From Aquilaria yunnanensis (lineage: Eukaryota; Streptophyta; Magnoliopsida; Malvales; Thymelaeaceae), in contig CM077599.1 of assembly GCA_039654915.1 (NCBI GenBank), positions 13,084,501-13,148,500 of the forward strand: DNA of 64,000 nucleotides. Reading direction: 5' to 3'. Below are positions 20,215 through 32,982 of the stretch, in pieces. The translations under genes and the position numbers were made by a program. Numbering within the stretch: position 1 is the stretch's first letter; each line of letters opens with the position of its first letter. The notes under the pieces were generated by a model. The model did not search any database. It was not told the DNA's origin and worked only from the letters and a program-made list of their open reading frames with translations.

Positions 20215-21933
20215 GTTGTCGATGATCACTTACCAGCCATAACTCCAATCAAGAGATACATCCACTGCTTCTTGAGCTATAGAAGTATCATTCATTGGAA
20301 TGAACCAATTTGAGCAGAGCGAGAGGCCAATTTCACCCATTTGGCAACTCTATACAACTTAGCTCCAATAATTAATATGAAGAAAAAAAACACATCATCT
20401 GAAATAATATAAAATCAATAGTCATAATTAATGCTAATAACCTTGAAATGCTTTCGGTACTCTTGGACAGCGGCGGCATGGGCAAGAAGCAAGTGGTGAG
20501 TTACAATATAGGGTTCAGTACCGGAGTTGCCAACTTGACAAAAAGGGTTACCACTGAAACATTTTGAGCAGCGTCCCGGGGCATGAAAGCCCATTGCATA
20601 TCCCAATAAACTAATTGTCCATGGCTCGTTTATGGTCATCCAATGCTTTACTCTATCACCAAACAATTCAAAGCAAAGCCTAGCAAAGTCTCGATAATCT
20701 TCCCTGTTTATCATATTAATTAGTCAGCCTAATTACATTTGTTAGTTTATATTTGATGTATGTATATATATATATATATAGACACACACACATATATGTA
20801 TACGCACACATACGCACACACACTTATCACTTACACGATTTGTTTGCTTCGGAAACCTCCATATTCATTTTCTAGAGCTAAAGGAACATCCCAATGAAAG
20901 ATGGTGACCCAAGGTTCAATGCCTGCATATCGTTTTAGCCTTTAAAAAAAATAATTTGAATGGGACAGTGAATTATTATTGATTTATGTGCTTCTTAATT
21001 TCTCATTACTTATTTATTGTTTGACTATATATATTTATGGTTTGTCAAGGAAAACACATAATACCATTTTTGAGAAGTTCATTAATAAGGTTGTTGTAGA
21101 AATTGACTCCATCTTGGTTCACTCCTCTGCACCGCTTCCCATCTGAGCATCAAATTAAATTATAAATCAGAAAATAACCCAGAAATTAGGGGTTTGAGAG
21201 AGAGACAGAAAGAGAGACAGACGTGCATGCTATATATATATATATATTGATGCACTTACGTGGCAATAATCTGGCCCATGAGATGGAGAATCTGAAAGCA
21301 TCCAAGCCATTGTGTTTCATCATTCGAACGTCATCCTGCAGTAAACAATTTCATCAGATTAGTGTTTATTTATAAAATTAAGCGCTAGAGTTGAAACGGT
21401 ATGTACGGGCTTTTTTCTTATATAGAGTTTTGCCAAATTTCATTAAATAATTATTAATTTTAAAGCCAATAAGATATATAGATGTTGATGAATGAATCAT
21501 CACGAAGCAAATTTTGAAAGGTTTGTCTACCACGTGGCTAAGAGCACGTGTTAAGAAACATTAAAATCACGCACTAAATTGATATTGATTATGGTTGAGT
21601 ATTTTTTATACCCAACTTATCCTTCTTAAATTAATTTATGATTGATTTAATTCCCCATCTTGACTCCCAGCTACCCAAGGTCTTCCCATTTTTTTTTTTA
21701 CTTCCGTTTTTCTTTAATCCTTTTTCAGCCTTCCTATTTTCCCTCTAGCCCTTCCTCTATTCTGCTTTTTTTTTTTTTTTCTTTCCTCCACCATTTTTTC
21801 CTTGTGCCGCAAAAAACAGGTTAATTCTTTTTTTAGATGCGATAATGCTTTACCATATTACCTCGTCCACCTTTGATACTTACATTTGACCCACGGTTAA
21901 TTGTGTTTTTTTTTCCCTTAAGTTGGAAGTACA

Positions 21934-21971
<38 letters not shown>

Positions 21972-23736
21972 AACTTAAAAACAAATCCAAATATAACAAA
22001 CAATTGCAATTGTCTCAGTTTTGCTCATGATGTAGACAAACTCTGGTCGCTTCATACTATTCAAATTATTGAAATAATTTTTATTTCAAACTTTAGAAAC
22101 GTGATGGCTGAACTTTATCTTTGAAAAATAATTGCTAAATCAATTACAACCTTTCAGCCTCTTTTTTATTTCTTTTTTTAATGATGTCCAAGATAATGAA
22201 TTACAGTTAGTGGGCAGACAGTACAAAGGTTTTCAATTTATATATTATGCGGCAAAAAACAAGAAAAATCACAGCAAAGGACCGGAAAAAAAAAGCAAAC
22301 AAATAAAGGCTGGCGCGAAAAGAGATTACTGAAATGAGTAGGAAACAAAATAAGTAAAGACAAAACAAAATAAATGGGGATTCGAAGCCAAAAAGATTTG
22401 GAATTAAGTGAATTAATTGATATTGGAAAGGTAATTTAGGTAGAAAAACAATTCTACCTTAGTTAATATATATCATGGAATTGCGTTTTTAATGAGGATA
22501 AGTGTGTATTTAATGCTTCTTACCATGTGCCCTAAGGGCAGAAACCCAATTTTGAAACGGGTCATTGAACTCTAATTAAGAAAAGGAATAGTAAATGGAA
22601 TGGAATTGTCCCAAGTAAAAAGGACAAAATAACAAAATATTAATAATGAAATTCTGTTCTTGGATTAATCAAGTCAAAAGAAATTTAAATTAAGAACGAA
22701 TTTATGATCATAAAAAGTAACATTGGTGCATGTTAACACATGCGTATGTTTATTGTGAAGATGTATATGGAAAACTAAACATTTCGATACAAATTCAATT
22801 AAAAACTCGTTTACAAATTCTATGCATCTTGACATATAATACACATTGAATTATGTTAGAATTCGGCCTCCTAATAAGATGCGTCGATCTTGATATATAT
22901 CCATTGTGCAGTGTTGAGCATCCAAAATTCATGCAAAATCATTTTTTTATTTGCGTGCACACACACATATACATATAGTGGTAATAATCGGTTAAAAGAT
23001 GGAATCGGTGGAGTTATTTTCCCTTCTTTTTTTGCACTGTATGTATGTATATATTTGTGTGTGTGTGTGTGTGTGTATATATAGGTTTTTAAACTTTTAC
23101 TGAAAATCAAATTACACAGAAAGGCAGGTTCAATGTATAAATCTAAACTTTTTTGTTTTTATCAAGTTTTAAATTTAATTTGATTTTAGTACTGACGCAA
23201 AATTTTCTATAGTATATAAAATTAGCTAGGCAGACTAATTAATACCACATAGCGATGGTAAAAATCAATTGCCACATCCCCATTTGCACCACCGGTGATT
23301 CTATCTGCAAAAAGAACAGAGCAGAGCAGAGACAGACTGTTAATTTTAGGTTCAATTGAGAACCAATTAAATCAAAATCACAATTTAGTGACCAGGATAG
23401 GTGTGAGTGAAATAATCCCATATGTTAGGGCCTTTGCCGCTCACATTCCAAGCTCCTTCCGTCTACGTACATAGATATATAATATTGTCAAAATTTAATG
23501 ATTAATCATAAGCAAGCGCGCAAAAGAAATTTAGATATATATATAGTGTAGGTAGTTATTATAGTTACCTGATAGGCAGAAGAAGAAGCACCAAATATAA
23601 AACCAGGAGGGAAACTGAAGCGATTGAATATTCTTGTGGTGGTAGCCAGAGATTTAGGGAAGGAGGCAGTGGCCAACACCGCCACCACCAACAGCAACAG
23701 TAGTAGTCTAGCTGCCATAGCCAGCTGAAATACCAA
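18603..23736 (-). CDS. Glycoside hydrolase family 1 beta-glucosidase, 13 exons, 533 aa
   Basis: It hydrolyses beta-glucosides, probably a secreted or vacuolar enzyme acting on defence or hormone glucosides. Exons inferred from GT-AG borders and reading phase: 23736-23569, 23462-23393, 23304-23246, 21335-21260, 21142-21065, 20922-20835, 20703-20442, 20349-20234, 20093-19873, 19751-19711, 19266-19170, 19014-18930, 18843-18603; they total 1602 bases with phases agreeing throughout. A hydrophobic signal peptide ([14 protein letters not shown]) lies near residues 9-23. The acid/base glutamate is in TINEPW, the nucleophile in YITENG, and substrate-site motifs [12 protein letters not shown] and FHWDVP are present. 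Thirteen exons and about 530 residues are normal for plant GH1 genes. Met 7 is an alternative start. Intron 3 (21336-23245) is the longest. The exact substrate cannot be told. Confidence 0.92.
20165..20211. repeat. AT dinucleotide microsatellite in a beta-glucosidase intron
   Basis: A run of AT repeats between exons 8 and 9. Similar short runs lie at 20761-20822 (TA and CA), 21228-21247, 21936-21970 and 23055-23080 (GT then AT), all in introns of the same gene. Confidence 0.8.
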
Positions 23737-23781
23737 TATATGATGAGCTTGTGGTTTTGGACTTTATGACCGACGCCGGCC

Positions 23782-23791
23782 CTTTTATATA
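23782..23791 (-). promoter_or_regulatory. TATA box of the beta-glucosidase gene
   Basis: TATATAAAAG on the minus strand, about 46 bases upstream of the first ATG at 23736. The spacing suits transcription starting near 23755 with a short leader. Confidence 0.65.
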
Positions 23792-23799
23792 CAAGTTCC

Positions 23800-24534
23800 C
23801 GGTTAATTAGGTGTGATGGTATTGGTACGTTAAATTAACTTCAAAAATTTATCATCGACAAGTCATATATAGGTGATGTTTTCTAGTTACTCCCCTTTAA
23901 TTTCTACAGCTAGATGAGTCCTTGCTCCTTACTATCCTCGCCAACCCTAAACAAACAATTAAATACTCATGCTAGTGTTTTGTATGCACCCCATGGGAGC
24001 TAGGACGATTGAGTATGCATGGTTCTGGTTATAAGTTGGATTCTCCGGTAAGTTACTGAACCAAATTAAAAAAAATACTACTTGGATACCTAATTAAAAA
24101 AAAAAATCTATCCACCTCATTTATGGGGAAATTATTACTACTTTTAATTAATATTTCATGTTTTATGACAAAATGTTATTGTAGTGAAGAAGTACTCATA
24201 TCAATGTTATTAAGCAAAATATGTATTAAATTATATGTATTTCCAGTCAGCTCCATTTCAGGTTAGACGCTCCATCCCAAACCAGAAACGAACCAAGAGC
24301 TGACGGTTTTTGCCTTTTTGGAAAGGGAGAACTAAACCAAGAACCATGGTCCTCATTTTAACTATAAACCATAAATCCTAAATCAATAAGTACAGTTTAT
24401 ATAGTTTTCAATTGGTAAAAAAGGGCAAATTTCCCCCACTCAGTTTTTTGTGATAGACATATAACCTACCAAAGTATTTTTGCAGTTAAATCAATTATAA
24501 TTTTTGCAGTTAAATCGGTTACCAACGTTATCTT
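23800..24534. other. Intergenic, beta-glucosidase upstream region
   Basis: AT-rich sequence upstream of the GH1 gene and left of the Pack-MULE. Regulatory sites beyond the TATA box were not identified, and no ORF with recognisable similarity is present. Confidence 0.5.
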
Positions 24535-24783
24535 TTAAGTGAAGGGTAAATTGCACGCGTTACCCCCAATCTTTTAATTTTGTTTCTGCTCTAACCCCAA
24601 CCTTCATTTTGTTTGTTGCGCCTCCCTAATGTGGCTAAAACGTTTTATTTTGAACTTTTTTTGGATGGAATCCGTTATATTGGATGGAAAATGACGTGTC
24701 AACATAAGATTGTAGGAGAAAATTTCTTTACCAAAAAAAGCTTTAAAAATTTCAAATCTAGCAAAAACACCCATCCACAGTGT

Positions 24784-25095
24784 CACTGCCTGCACCTAGC
24801 AAGGCCAAGTTGTGGAAGGAAGATCAGGACGCCGGAGGCATGGACGAGCTTTTGGCGGTCCTTGGCTATAAGGTGCGCTCCTCCGACATGGCCAACGTCG
24901 CACAGAAGCTCGAGCAGCTCGAGATGGTGATGGATTCGGCCCAGGAGGATGGGATTTCCCACCTATCTGACACTGTCCATTACAACCCAACTAACCTCCA
25001 TGGATGGGTCCAGACTATGCTCTCTGAGCTCAACAATCCCCCCATTTATGAGCCTCAACAGCCGCAGATTGACCGCCAATTTTCTATCTTCAACA
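24784..25095 (+). pseudogene. Captured DELLA protein N-terminal fragment
   Basis: DELLA proteins repress gibberellin signalling and bind the GID1 receptor through their N-terminus. This plus-strand ORF carries that part: [20 protein letters not shown], then LEQLEMVM, then [13 protein letters not shown] and MLSELN, i.e. both the DELLA and VHYNP motifs. The Met at 24780 could start it. The ORF runs to 25157, but after about 25095 it enters the antisense of the P450 piece. The poly-Ser region and most of the GRAS domain are missing; another GRAS piece lies at 25815-26040. If expressed, the peptide could in principle bind GID1, which is speculation. Confidence 0.85.
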
Positions 25096-25099
25096 GTGA

Positions 25100-25815
25100 T
25101 TCCGAGTACGCTCCCTCTCCGATCCGACGTAGAGAAATTTCGTCAGTTTACAGATGAAAGGGAAAGCGTACATGAACCTTCCGGAGCTCAGAGTGGCGGC
25201 GTCTTGGAAAGCCCGCATGAACTTACCACCGGCTTCGGCGTCGCCGCTGAGGCAAGATGGGTCGACATCAAAGGCTAATTTACAAATATTATCAAAAGCG
25301 TATCTCTCTAAAATATCCTGCAAGTCCAAAATCTTACCCGTTGAAGAAGCTTTTTTGAGCAGCGGAATCAGTCTGGAAGAAGTTTCAAATCGGACGATTT
25401 CTAAGATGAAGTTGCGGAGCAATTTAGTGTTGAACTCATAGCTGGCCGTCTTCCTCTGCAACTTCCAGGCGTTGCCGTCGGCGTTGAAGATTCCGCTGCC
25501 GAGGAAGTCGTGGAGGAGAGAGAGAAATCGCTCGCCTTTCGGGTAGTTCTTGAAGTTGGTCTTGAGGATGTACTCGACGACGGAGGGGTTCGCGGTAATG
25601 ACGCCGTGGATTTTCCCCGGCCGCCAGAATGTCAAGGTGTTTCCCGGGTACTGGGTTAACACATGGGTCGACCAGTCGAGAAACCTGTGGCGGTTTTTCA
25701 AGAATTCCGGCAGAACTCCGACGAGTGGGTAGACTTTGAGTCCTTTAGACTCGGGTTTTTGGCGTCAAATCGAGAGGAATCGGAAGAAGTAGAGGGAGAC
25801 GATGCATTGCAGCAA
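25100..25815 (-). pseudogene. Captured CYP94-type cytochrome P450 N-terminal fragment (inverted)
   Basis: Read on the minus strand the piece starts with a hydrophobic segment (near 25812-25770), a proline-rich hinge and PEFLKNRHRFLDWSTHVL, then NPSVVEYILKTNFKNYPKGE, GIFNADGNAWKLQRKTASYE and NICKLAFDVDPSCL. These match the first 40 per cent of CYP94 enzymes, which oxidise fatty acids or jasmonoyl-isoleucine at the ER. A frameshift separates the anchor and hinge from the rest near 25700-25740. The I-helix, ExxR and heme-Cys regions are absent. Both edges border DELLA pieces in the opposite orientation. Confidence 0.85.
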
Positions 25816-26040
25816 GGGGGTTGCAAGTTGGCCCAATTGGTTGAAACAATCGGCCTCGAATTCAATTTCGGGGGGTTTGTTTGCAACAGCTTGGGGGATC
25901 TGGAGCCTGAAATTCTGAATCTCCATCCGCCGGAAGTCGAGGCGGTGGCCGTGAATTGCATGTTCAAGCTTCATCCACTCCTGGCACGACCCGGCGGAAT
26001 AGAGAAGGTATTGGGCTTGATTAAGGCAATGAAGGGTGAG
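25815..26040 (+). pseudogene. Captured DELLA GRAS-domain fragment
   Basis: The plus strand reads KLAQLVETIGLEFNFGGFVC, NSLGDLEPEILNLHPPEVEA and FKLHPLLARPGGIEKVLGLI in sequence, the middle of a DELLA GRAS domain (LHRI-VHIID to PFYRE region). Orientation matches the N-terminal DELLA piece at 24784-25095, so both may come from one capture that lost its middle and gained the inverted P450 piece. After 26040 the sequence is not recognised up to the inverted repeat. Confidence 0.85.
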
Positions 26041-26411
26041 GGAAGGCCGGAGAGCGACGACAGATGAGAGTGGCGGTAGGTGAGGGAGGTGGACAGCGGA
26101 TAGGTTGTTCTAAGAGGGAGGCGAAGATGAAGAGGAAGAAGCATGAGGGGTTTCTTGCTAGATTTGAAATTTTTAAAGTTTTTTTTTGTAAAGAGAAATG
26201 TTCACAAGGGTTAAAACAAACGTTTTCCTCTACAATCTTATATTGACGTGTCATTTTCCATCAAATACAACGAATTCCATCCAAAAAAAAGTTCAAAATG
26301 AAACGTTTTAGCTACATTAGGGAGGTGCAACGAATAAAATGAAGGTTGGGGTTAAAACAGAAATAAAATTAAAAGGTTGGGGGTAACGCATGCAATTTAC
26401 CCTTTAAGTGA

Positions 26412-27280
26412 ATGTTGGCCACTGCCGTTACTTTTGTCTGCTGTTACTTTTGTCTAGCTGTATGATAATTTGGAATATTTTGATAACGTGATAATATGAT
26501 GTCAAACTTGTGTACCAAAAAAAGATAAAATATTTGACATGGCCCTTAAACATTTATCCAACATTACAAATCCCCCTAAACTCTTCTTTTTCTCTCTCCC
26601 CACTAAACTTTCTTCTGATGGTGAAATTGGTGTCGACAAAAAGCGACAATTTCAACCAAGGTCGTCTCTGATTTCAAAGAGAGCGACGATTCGACCAAGG
26701 CTGTCTCCGATTTCATAGACAAGGTTCAATCGCCTCTTAATTCAATCACTTCCGATTCAATCACAAAAAAAAAAACTTTAGTAGTCAATATTATAAATGA
26801 GGACTATTATGCATTCATAGGGATAAATAATTTATAATTTATACAGTGAGAAATAATTGATAATTTATAGTATTTATAATTGATCACCAAAAAATTATTA
26901 AAAATTTTCAATTTAAAATAGCTGCTAGATAATTTATATTAGAATTTTAAAAATTAATGTGAAATATATAGCATAAGAAAAGAACACGAGCAAGGTGTAA
27001 TTAAAGAAGAATTGACATACGGCTCCTTGATCTAATGCATAGGCATGGTTCATCTTCATCCAACTCCTTGATCTAATTGAAAAGTAAAAGCATGATCCTT
27101 TCGGCCTAAAATCTGTGCCATCAATCAAAGCTATTGAATCTCTATTAATGTCGTCGCTGGAACACTTCTCGATTGAAACAACCTTCAATTCATTTCTTTG
27201 ATTATTTTTAAGGAAAACAGGTAGTCACTCATGTTTGTTTCTCTAAACAATTATATCACTGAATACCAAAAAATGATAAT
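26412..27280. other. Intergenic, no gene seen
   Basis: AT-rich. The stretch 26600-26760 has two imperfect copies of a GACGATTTCAACCAAGGTCG-like phrase. The short minus-strand ORF at 26934-27188 is not recognised. Confidence 0.4.
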
Positions 27281-27289
27281 AATAATAAT

Positions 27290-28483
27290 GGCCTAACTAC
27301 AGAAATAGCCCCTGAACTTGCCCAACTCGAGCGAGTTTGTCCAAAACTCAGAACTCACTAAAACTTGGCCCCTTAACTTTCAAAAACTATGCACTTTAGT
27401 CCATTCTATAATATAATAAACATACGATGTTAGGCTGTACTTAGGTGGCATTTATCACTTGCTGAGATAGAATAAATAATGGTTTGATTAAGAGATGCGA
27501 AACAACTCCATATCCCCAATTCTTCGAAACAGAGAACCCGTGTTTTCCAGCAAGAAAGAGAAATAATCGCCACTATGTTTTTGCGGTTGGGGGAGATTGG
27601 AATTGAAATGGAACCAAAATGGCGGAAGGCGGTCGAAATCAGAGGTGAAATCGGAGATTGGAGGATGATGAATCGACAATTGGAGAATGGTGAATCGAAG
27701 ACTGCAACAGCAATGGCCATTACAGGATCGCGAATCGAAGAGAACACGATGGCAACGGCGGAACCAGAGGCAAAATCGAAGATTGGAAGACAACGAATTG
27801 GCGATTGGAGAACCGTGAATCAGAGACGGTGATGGTGACGGTGATTGGAGGATGGCGAATCAGAGAGAATGCGGCAGAGACGGCGAAATCAGAGACGATT
27901 GGAGGATGGTAAATTGGAGAGAATGCGACGGCGACGGCGACGGCAAAATCAGAGACGATTGGAGGATGGCGACTCGGAGAGAATGCGACGGTGACGGCAA
28001 AGTGAGAACGACGAATCAGCGATTAGAGAATGACGAGTCAGAGACGGTGACGGCGATTGGAGGATGGCAAATTGGAGAAAACCCGACGGCGACGGCGACT
28101 GCAACTGTGAATCGGAGACGGAAACGACATCCTCGCTGTTACTTGCAACAATTGGGACAAATTTCATAGTGTTAGAGTTCGATCCAGATGTAATTTTCCC
28201 ATCCGCTTCGGACTAGAGTTCAAATGGAAGAGGGTGATAGAGCTCAATGATGAAGAAATGAAAAACATCTTCGGAGGAGCAGAGCAGAAATCGAAAAACT
28301 AACTCCACCTCAGCTAACAAAAGCCACATCATCCTTCCCCTAACGCCATCTGTTTAATACTGTAGCTCATGGACTAAATTGCATAGCTTTTTAAAGTTCA
28401 GGGGCCAAGTTTTAGTGAGTGCTGAGTTTTGTTCCAACTCGCTCGAGTTGGTCAAGTTCGAGGGCTAATTCTGTAGTTAGGCC
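27290..28483. mobile_element. Non-autonomous MULE-like element
   Basis: Inverted repeats of about 115-165 bases start GGCCTAACTACAGAA at 27290 and end with the complement at 28483. The flanks are AAT-repeat sequence (AATAATAAT left, TAATAATAA right), consistent with a 9-bp duplication but not provable in such sequence. The interior (27590-28130) is G- and A-rich and made of imperfect units like GGAGGATGGCGAATCGGAGA with GACGGCGACGGC. No transposase and no recognisable captured gene. Confidence 0.75.
27590..28130. repeat. Purine-rich imperfect tandem repeat inside the MULE-like element
   Basis: Units of roughly 40-60 bases share GATTGGAGGATGGC, GAATCGGAGA and GCGACGGCGACGGC. The ORFs at 27575-27832 and 27852-28169 arise from this repeat and have no recognised domain. 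Confidence 0.65.
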
Positions 28484-28639
28484 TAATAATAATAATAATT
28501 GTATCACTTTTTTTGGTGCAAATTTCCAATGTGGCAAATGCAAAAGTATGCAAAAATCCCAACCCCAATTTGAATATATATGGAAGGCGGACGAAAGTAG
28601 ATTGGTTGAAATAATTCCCACAACATGCCAACAGGAGGA

Positions 28640-29495
28640 GCCTGCACAGAATCCGGTAAACCTATAAAACCGCATAAATTGATTCATACCAAACCAATAA
28701 TATGCAGTTTTATACGGTTTCGATTATGGTTCGGGCTTAGAAATTTTAAAACTAAATATCATATGGTGCGGTTACAGTTTTTAAATTTCATAACTAGTAA
28801 AAACTGCACTAGCCCAATAGAAAAGACTTAATCCAATATAAATTAAAATTATTTACCTAATCAACTAATCCTCTCTTCTTTTTGATCCTTAATTCTACCA
28901 TTTAAAACTAATTTCTTAATCCCAAAATTAAAGTCCAACACTTGAAGAAAGACCCAATACATTATCTATCATATTCCCTTTCCTTAGTGCCCAGCTCGCT
29001 GGCCCAATCAAATTCTCTCTTGCCCTTTAACTATAATGTTGCATTGCTCTCTATTGCTGCTAGACGAGACTCACCAATCAAGACCACCATCAGACATTCA
29101 GACACGACAAGGGAGACTGGGGAGTAAAGAGAAACGACCATCATCGGTGTGAAATGACCATTATAGTTTTCTTATATGTGTAGGATTTAGGATGATAAAT
29201 TTGGCTTATTTGAGATTTTTATTTATTATGTGTATTCATTTTATAGACTAAATTATATTTTTATTTTATTTTTTATGTTATGTGTTTATATTAATTATTT
29301 CGATTTAGCATGATAGATTCGTGATGTGAAAAAACTACAATCAAACCGCATTTATGTAGTGGGGTTTTTTTTATTTGTACACAAAAGCGGTGCAATTAAG
29401 CTTTCTAAATTGTAAAACTGTTTATTATGTGGCGTGATTACAAATTTGGCCCTAAACCACATTAAACTGCACCATGAACACCCCTAATGGAAAGC
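28640..29495. mobile_element. Possible hAT-like terminal fragment(s)
   Basis: The stretch 28660-28830 carries ACCGCATAAATTG and GCAGTTTTATACGGTTTCG, and 29330-29495 carries matching ACCGCATTTATGTAGTG with a right border ATGAACACCCCTA. AACCGC-rich ends with a TAGGGGTG-like border are common in plant hAT elements. No left border and no target duplication were found, so this is a weak call. Confidence 0.3.
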
Positions 29496-29719
29496 CACTG
29501 ACCGAATGGTGACCAACAGCCGGCCGAATGTAGGTGACCAATTTTACTTGATCTCTATTTCAGATAGCAACTTTTTTTGGAAGTTGTGCTCACTTTATGG
29601 TGACCGATGTGGTGATGGAAAGACTAGTGACCAAAACTTCAATCACTTCTCTTGGTCGCCAAATCCTAATTTTGTTATAGTAACAAGATGATTTTCATCT
29701 AGAAAAGATCTTCTTGGAT

Positions 29720-32700
29720 CTTCTTTCCCAGTTATATAAATAGGCCACCCACAGCAATCTAGAAGTATAAGATTTCACCTAGCATTGTATCATTTCCACT
29801 TCTTTGACTTGACCCTCAAAGGGTTTTTACTGAGAAAACATCCCGGGGCCCTGACATTTTCTTTGGTTGTAGGACCTCCAAGTTTATCATTCGTAAAGCC
29901 ATTAAGCTAGGCCCATATGACCCAACATTGACTATCAATTTGGCACCATCAGTGGGAACATGATGAACATTTAAAGATCTCCTATGGATAACTAAGACCA
30001 ATTGGGAAATAAGCACGAAAGCTAATGTAGGGAATACCCAAATGCCCAGTAAGGTTTGTAAGGCCCCCAGGATGAGGGGACAGCCCATGAAGTTGAAGAA
30101 AAGAAGTTTTGGTGCCACCTAGGGACCCTCGGAAGGGAAATGACCCACTCTCTTAAATAACGACCAATTTTCAAGCTTTTCAACATGCCCTTTCGAACAT
30201 TAAAAGTGACTGTTTCGTAGAAAATCTAGAAAGCACTGCCCAAGGCACCCCCGAGGAGGTTGCTGAAAGCTACCTAGGACCTAACGAACCCTGTCAAGCC
30301 CCACTTCAGTATTTACCCTTAATGGCCCACTCAGGCCAGCCCCCAGCATCATTAGGGCAATCTATCGGTCCCACTAGTATTGATATAAGTGCTATTTTGC
30401 AATGGTTAGAACAAATAACAGTGCATGAGGGTGCCCAAAACCCCCATAGTAAGTTTTGGTTCCACCTTTGATATTGAGTATATGTGGCTTCAGCCATTCA
30501 AGGATAAAGTAATCAATGCCCCAATTCCTAATGGCTTCCAAGTGCCAAAATTTGACTTATATGATGGCTTCTCAATTCCTGTCAATCATCTAAAAAGATA
30601 TATCAGCTCCATGAAGCTTGAGAAGGCCTTAGAAATCATCATGTGTAGAGCATTTAGCTCTATATTAACAATGGCAATGGCCTCTTATTCAGAACCAACA
30701 TGGAACATCATTTCTACTCCTTCAAGGACCTTTCCCAAGCATTCCTTCACCACATTTTGGAGAGCGGGCTGACCCCTAAGAGTGTAGCCCACCTGTTAAA
30801 GATACAGTGAAGTTGAGACAAGTACTTGAGGGACTATGTCTAGAGGTTTAATGCTGAAGCAATTCAAGTACGGGATATGTCCCTATAGCTATATATCATA
30901 GGCATAACCCAAGGTTGAAAGACTCTAGGTTGGTTTGGGATCTACATGAGAACCCCATCAGGAGTATAGAGGAGTTTCTTAACCACTCTACTCAGTACAT
31001 GCATGTGGAAGAGCTTAATCAACCTAAAATCCAAAAAGAATAATCAAAAGCTAGAAAGGGTGGAGTTGTTTCTAGAAAGATAAGCAAAGATACAAAGTCA
31101 TCCTAACCAAATCCAGTTCTACCACCACCGAGAGAGACAAAAACTAACATTCTGTATATCTTGGGAAAAAAAACTAGGGCCTTAATTGGCCTCCTCCAAT
31201 CGGCCCTTTGAAAAAAAAATTTGAAGAAGTACTATCGGTATCACAAGGATAAAGGCCACCATACTGAAGATTGTTGGCAATTGCAAAGGCTCCTCGAAGG
31301 GATGGTCCAAGCGGGAAAACTAAAAGAATATATGGTTAGGTCATTCCCTCTATTGGAGGCAAGAAGAGAGGCCACAAACCCGCCTAAGAGACCACAGGAA
31401 CATGGGACCCCCTAAAAAGGTCATACACATGATCATTAAAGAAGAATCTTCTGTAGCCTAGAAAGGCAAGAATGTGAAATCATCTAATTAGAAGTGGCTG
31501 ATGCTAGCAACGTCCTTACAAGGCTTAATAGGTCCTGAGTTTTTGTCCTTCATGTGGAACAAATTGCAATTACAGCAAAGATTAACAACTTCAACGTTGA
31601 TAGAGTATACTTAGATATGAAAGCCAACTCCAATGTCCTTTTTGTTGACTTGTTTAAGAAAATTAGAATCAAAAGGTTTTCACTAACCTCCATTTTAGGC
31701 CCTACGTTCAGAGTTGGGAAAGATGAGGTTCCAACACTTGGGACGATTAAGCTGCCCCTTATGCTGATGGGCATCGATAAGGATGAAAGGACAATCTGTG
31801 ATTCACATACTTTAAAATTCCTGATTTTGGATGTACTATCACCGAACAACCCAATACTAGAAAGGCTAGTCCAGGTACAATTCCATATTAGATCAAACAT
31901 TAAGTAGCTAATGATGGTTTTCATGACTCCTATTGGATACACCATTGTTTACATAAACCAAGCTTCGGTCAGGTGAAGTTATGTGGCCAACCCAAGGGAA
32001 TCAAAGGATGGCAATTAGGCCCCTGTGGATCAGAAAATGAGGAATGAGCAATCACATAACAATGAGCTCGGGGAGTCCCTGTCTAAGGATGCCAAAGAGG
32101 TTGAGCTAGCCTCGTTGGCAAAACCGTGAATATCGGCAACCTTTCTCCTAAGGTAAAACAATCATTTATTGACTTCATGCAGGCTAATATGGATATTTTT
32201 GCATGGTCCCTTAGTAACATGTTAGGAATAAACCCGAAAGTCATCACTCATAAGCTAGAAGCCAACCTCTCTACTCAAACAACCCAACAAAAGAAGTGAG
32301 GCATGGTATTTGAAAAAAGGGACTTTGTTAAGGAAGAAGTTAAAAGATTACTAAAGGTGGACATTATTCAAAAAGCACGATACCCAGCGTAGGTCACTAA
32401 TTTTGTTTTAGTGAGAAAAAAAATAATGCAGAATGGCATATGTACATCGATTTTATGAACCTAAATGATACTTGCCCCAAGGGCCTCTACCTATTACTGT
32501 CTATAGACCAATTGGTCGATGCCATCGCATAATTTAAAATCCTATCCTTTATGGATGCCTTTAGTGGGTAACATCATATTCGAATGGATTCGGAGGATGA
32601 GGAAGAAATGGCCTCCACTATATGAGAGGCTGTGTTTTACTATCAGCCGATACCTTTTGGTTTAAAGAATTCAAAATCCACCTACTAAAGGCTCGTGAAA

Positions 32701-32880
32701 AATATCTTCTCAGAGCAACTTGGCCAAACACATTGAGGTCTAGATAGATGACATGATTGTTAAAAACAGGGCAATAGAATGTCATTTTGATGACTTGTGA
32801 GAGACCTTCTAAAGAATGAGGCAATTTAATTTACAGTTAAATCATCGAAAGTGAACTTTTGGAGTAAGTGTCCGAAAATT
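29720..32880 (+). pseudogene. Decayed Ty3/Gypsy retrotransposon gag-pol relic
   Basis: A TATA box (TTATATAAATAGG) at 29731-29745 and a worn primer site (TGGCACCATCAGTGGGAAC) at 29941-29959 mark the LTR end. Downstream pieces in several frames show gag (HHFYSFKDLSQAFLHHIL-like near 30700; knuckle YRYHKDKGHHTEDC at 31230-31275), protease (FNVDRVYLDMKANSNVLF near 31590, with the Asp of the DTG triad but not the full triad) and reverse transcriptase (FMDAFSG and HHIRMDSEDE near 32550-32600). Stops and frameshifts are frequent. It ends in the RT domain near 32880; no integrase or 3' LTR was found. Confidence 0.8.
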
Positions 32881-32982
32881 TTTAAGTTAACTGTAAGGGC
32901 AAGCATTCGGTTAGTTCAGTTTGGAACCGATCCGAACGCAATGATCCAATTGATTTTTTTTTATAAAGTATATCTAAGTTGT

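Larger units (their letters stand above)
24543..26403. mobile_element. Pack-MULE carrying DELLA and CYP94 gene fragments
   Basis: The ends are long inverted repeats: AGGGTAAATTGC at 24543 and its complement ending at 26403, alignable over about 230 bases (24543-24770 against 26157-26403). The flanks carry an identical 8-bp duplication, TTAAGTGA, at 24535-24542 and 26404-26411. Long inverted repeats with an 8-10 bp duplication and captured gene pieces fit Mutator-like Pack-MULEs; an 8-bp duplication also occurs in hAT elements, but inverted repeats of this length do not suit hAT. No transposase is present. Confidence 0.85.

Noticed and set aside
25698..25974. Minus-strand ORFs over the DELLA GRAS piece
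   Set aside because: The plus strand reads a clear GRAS domain here; except for the P450 anchor near 25770-25812 these ORFs are shadows.
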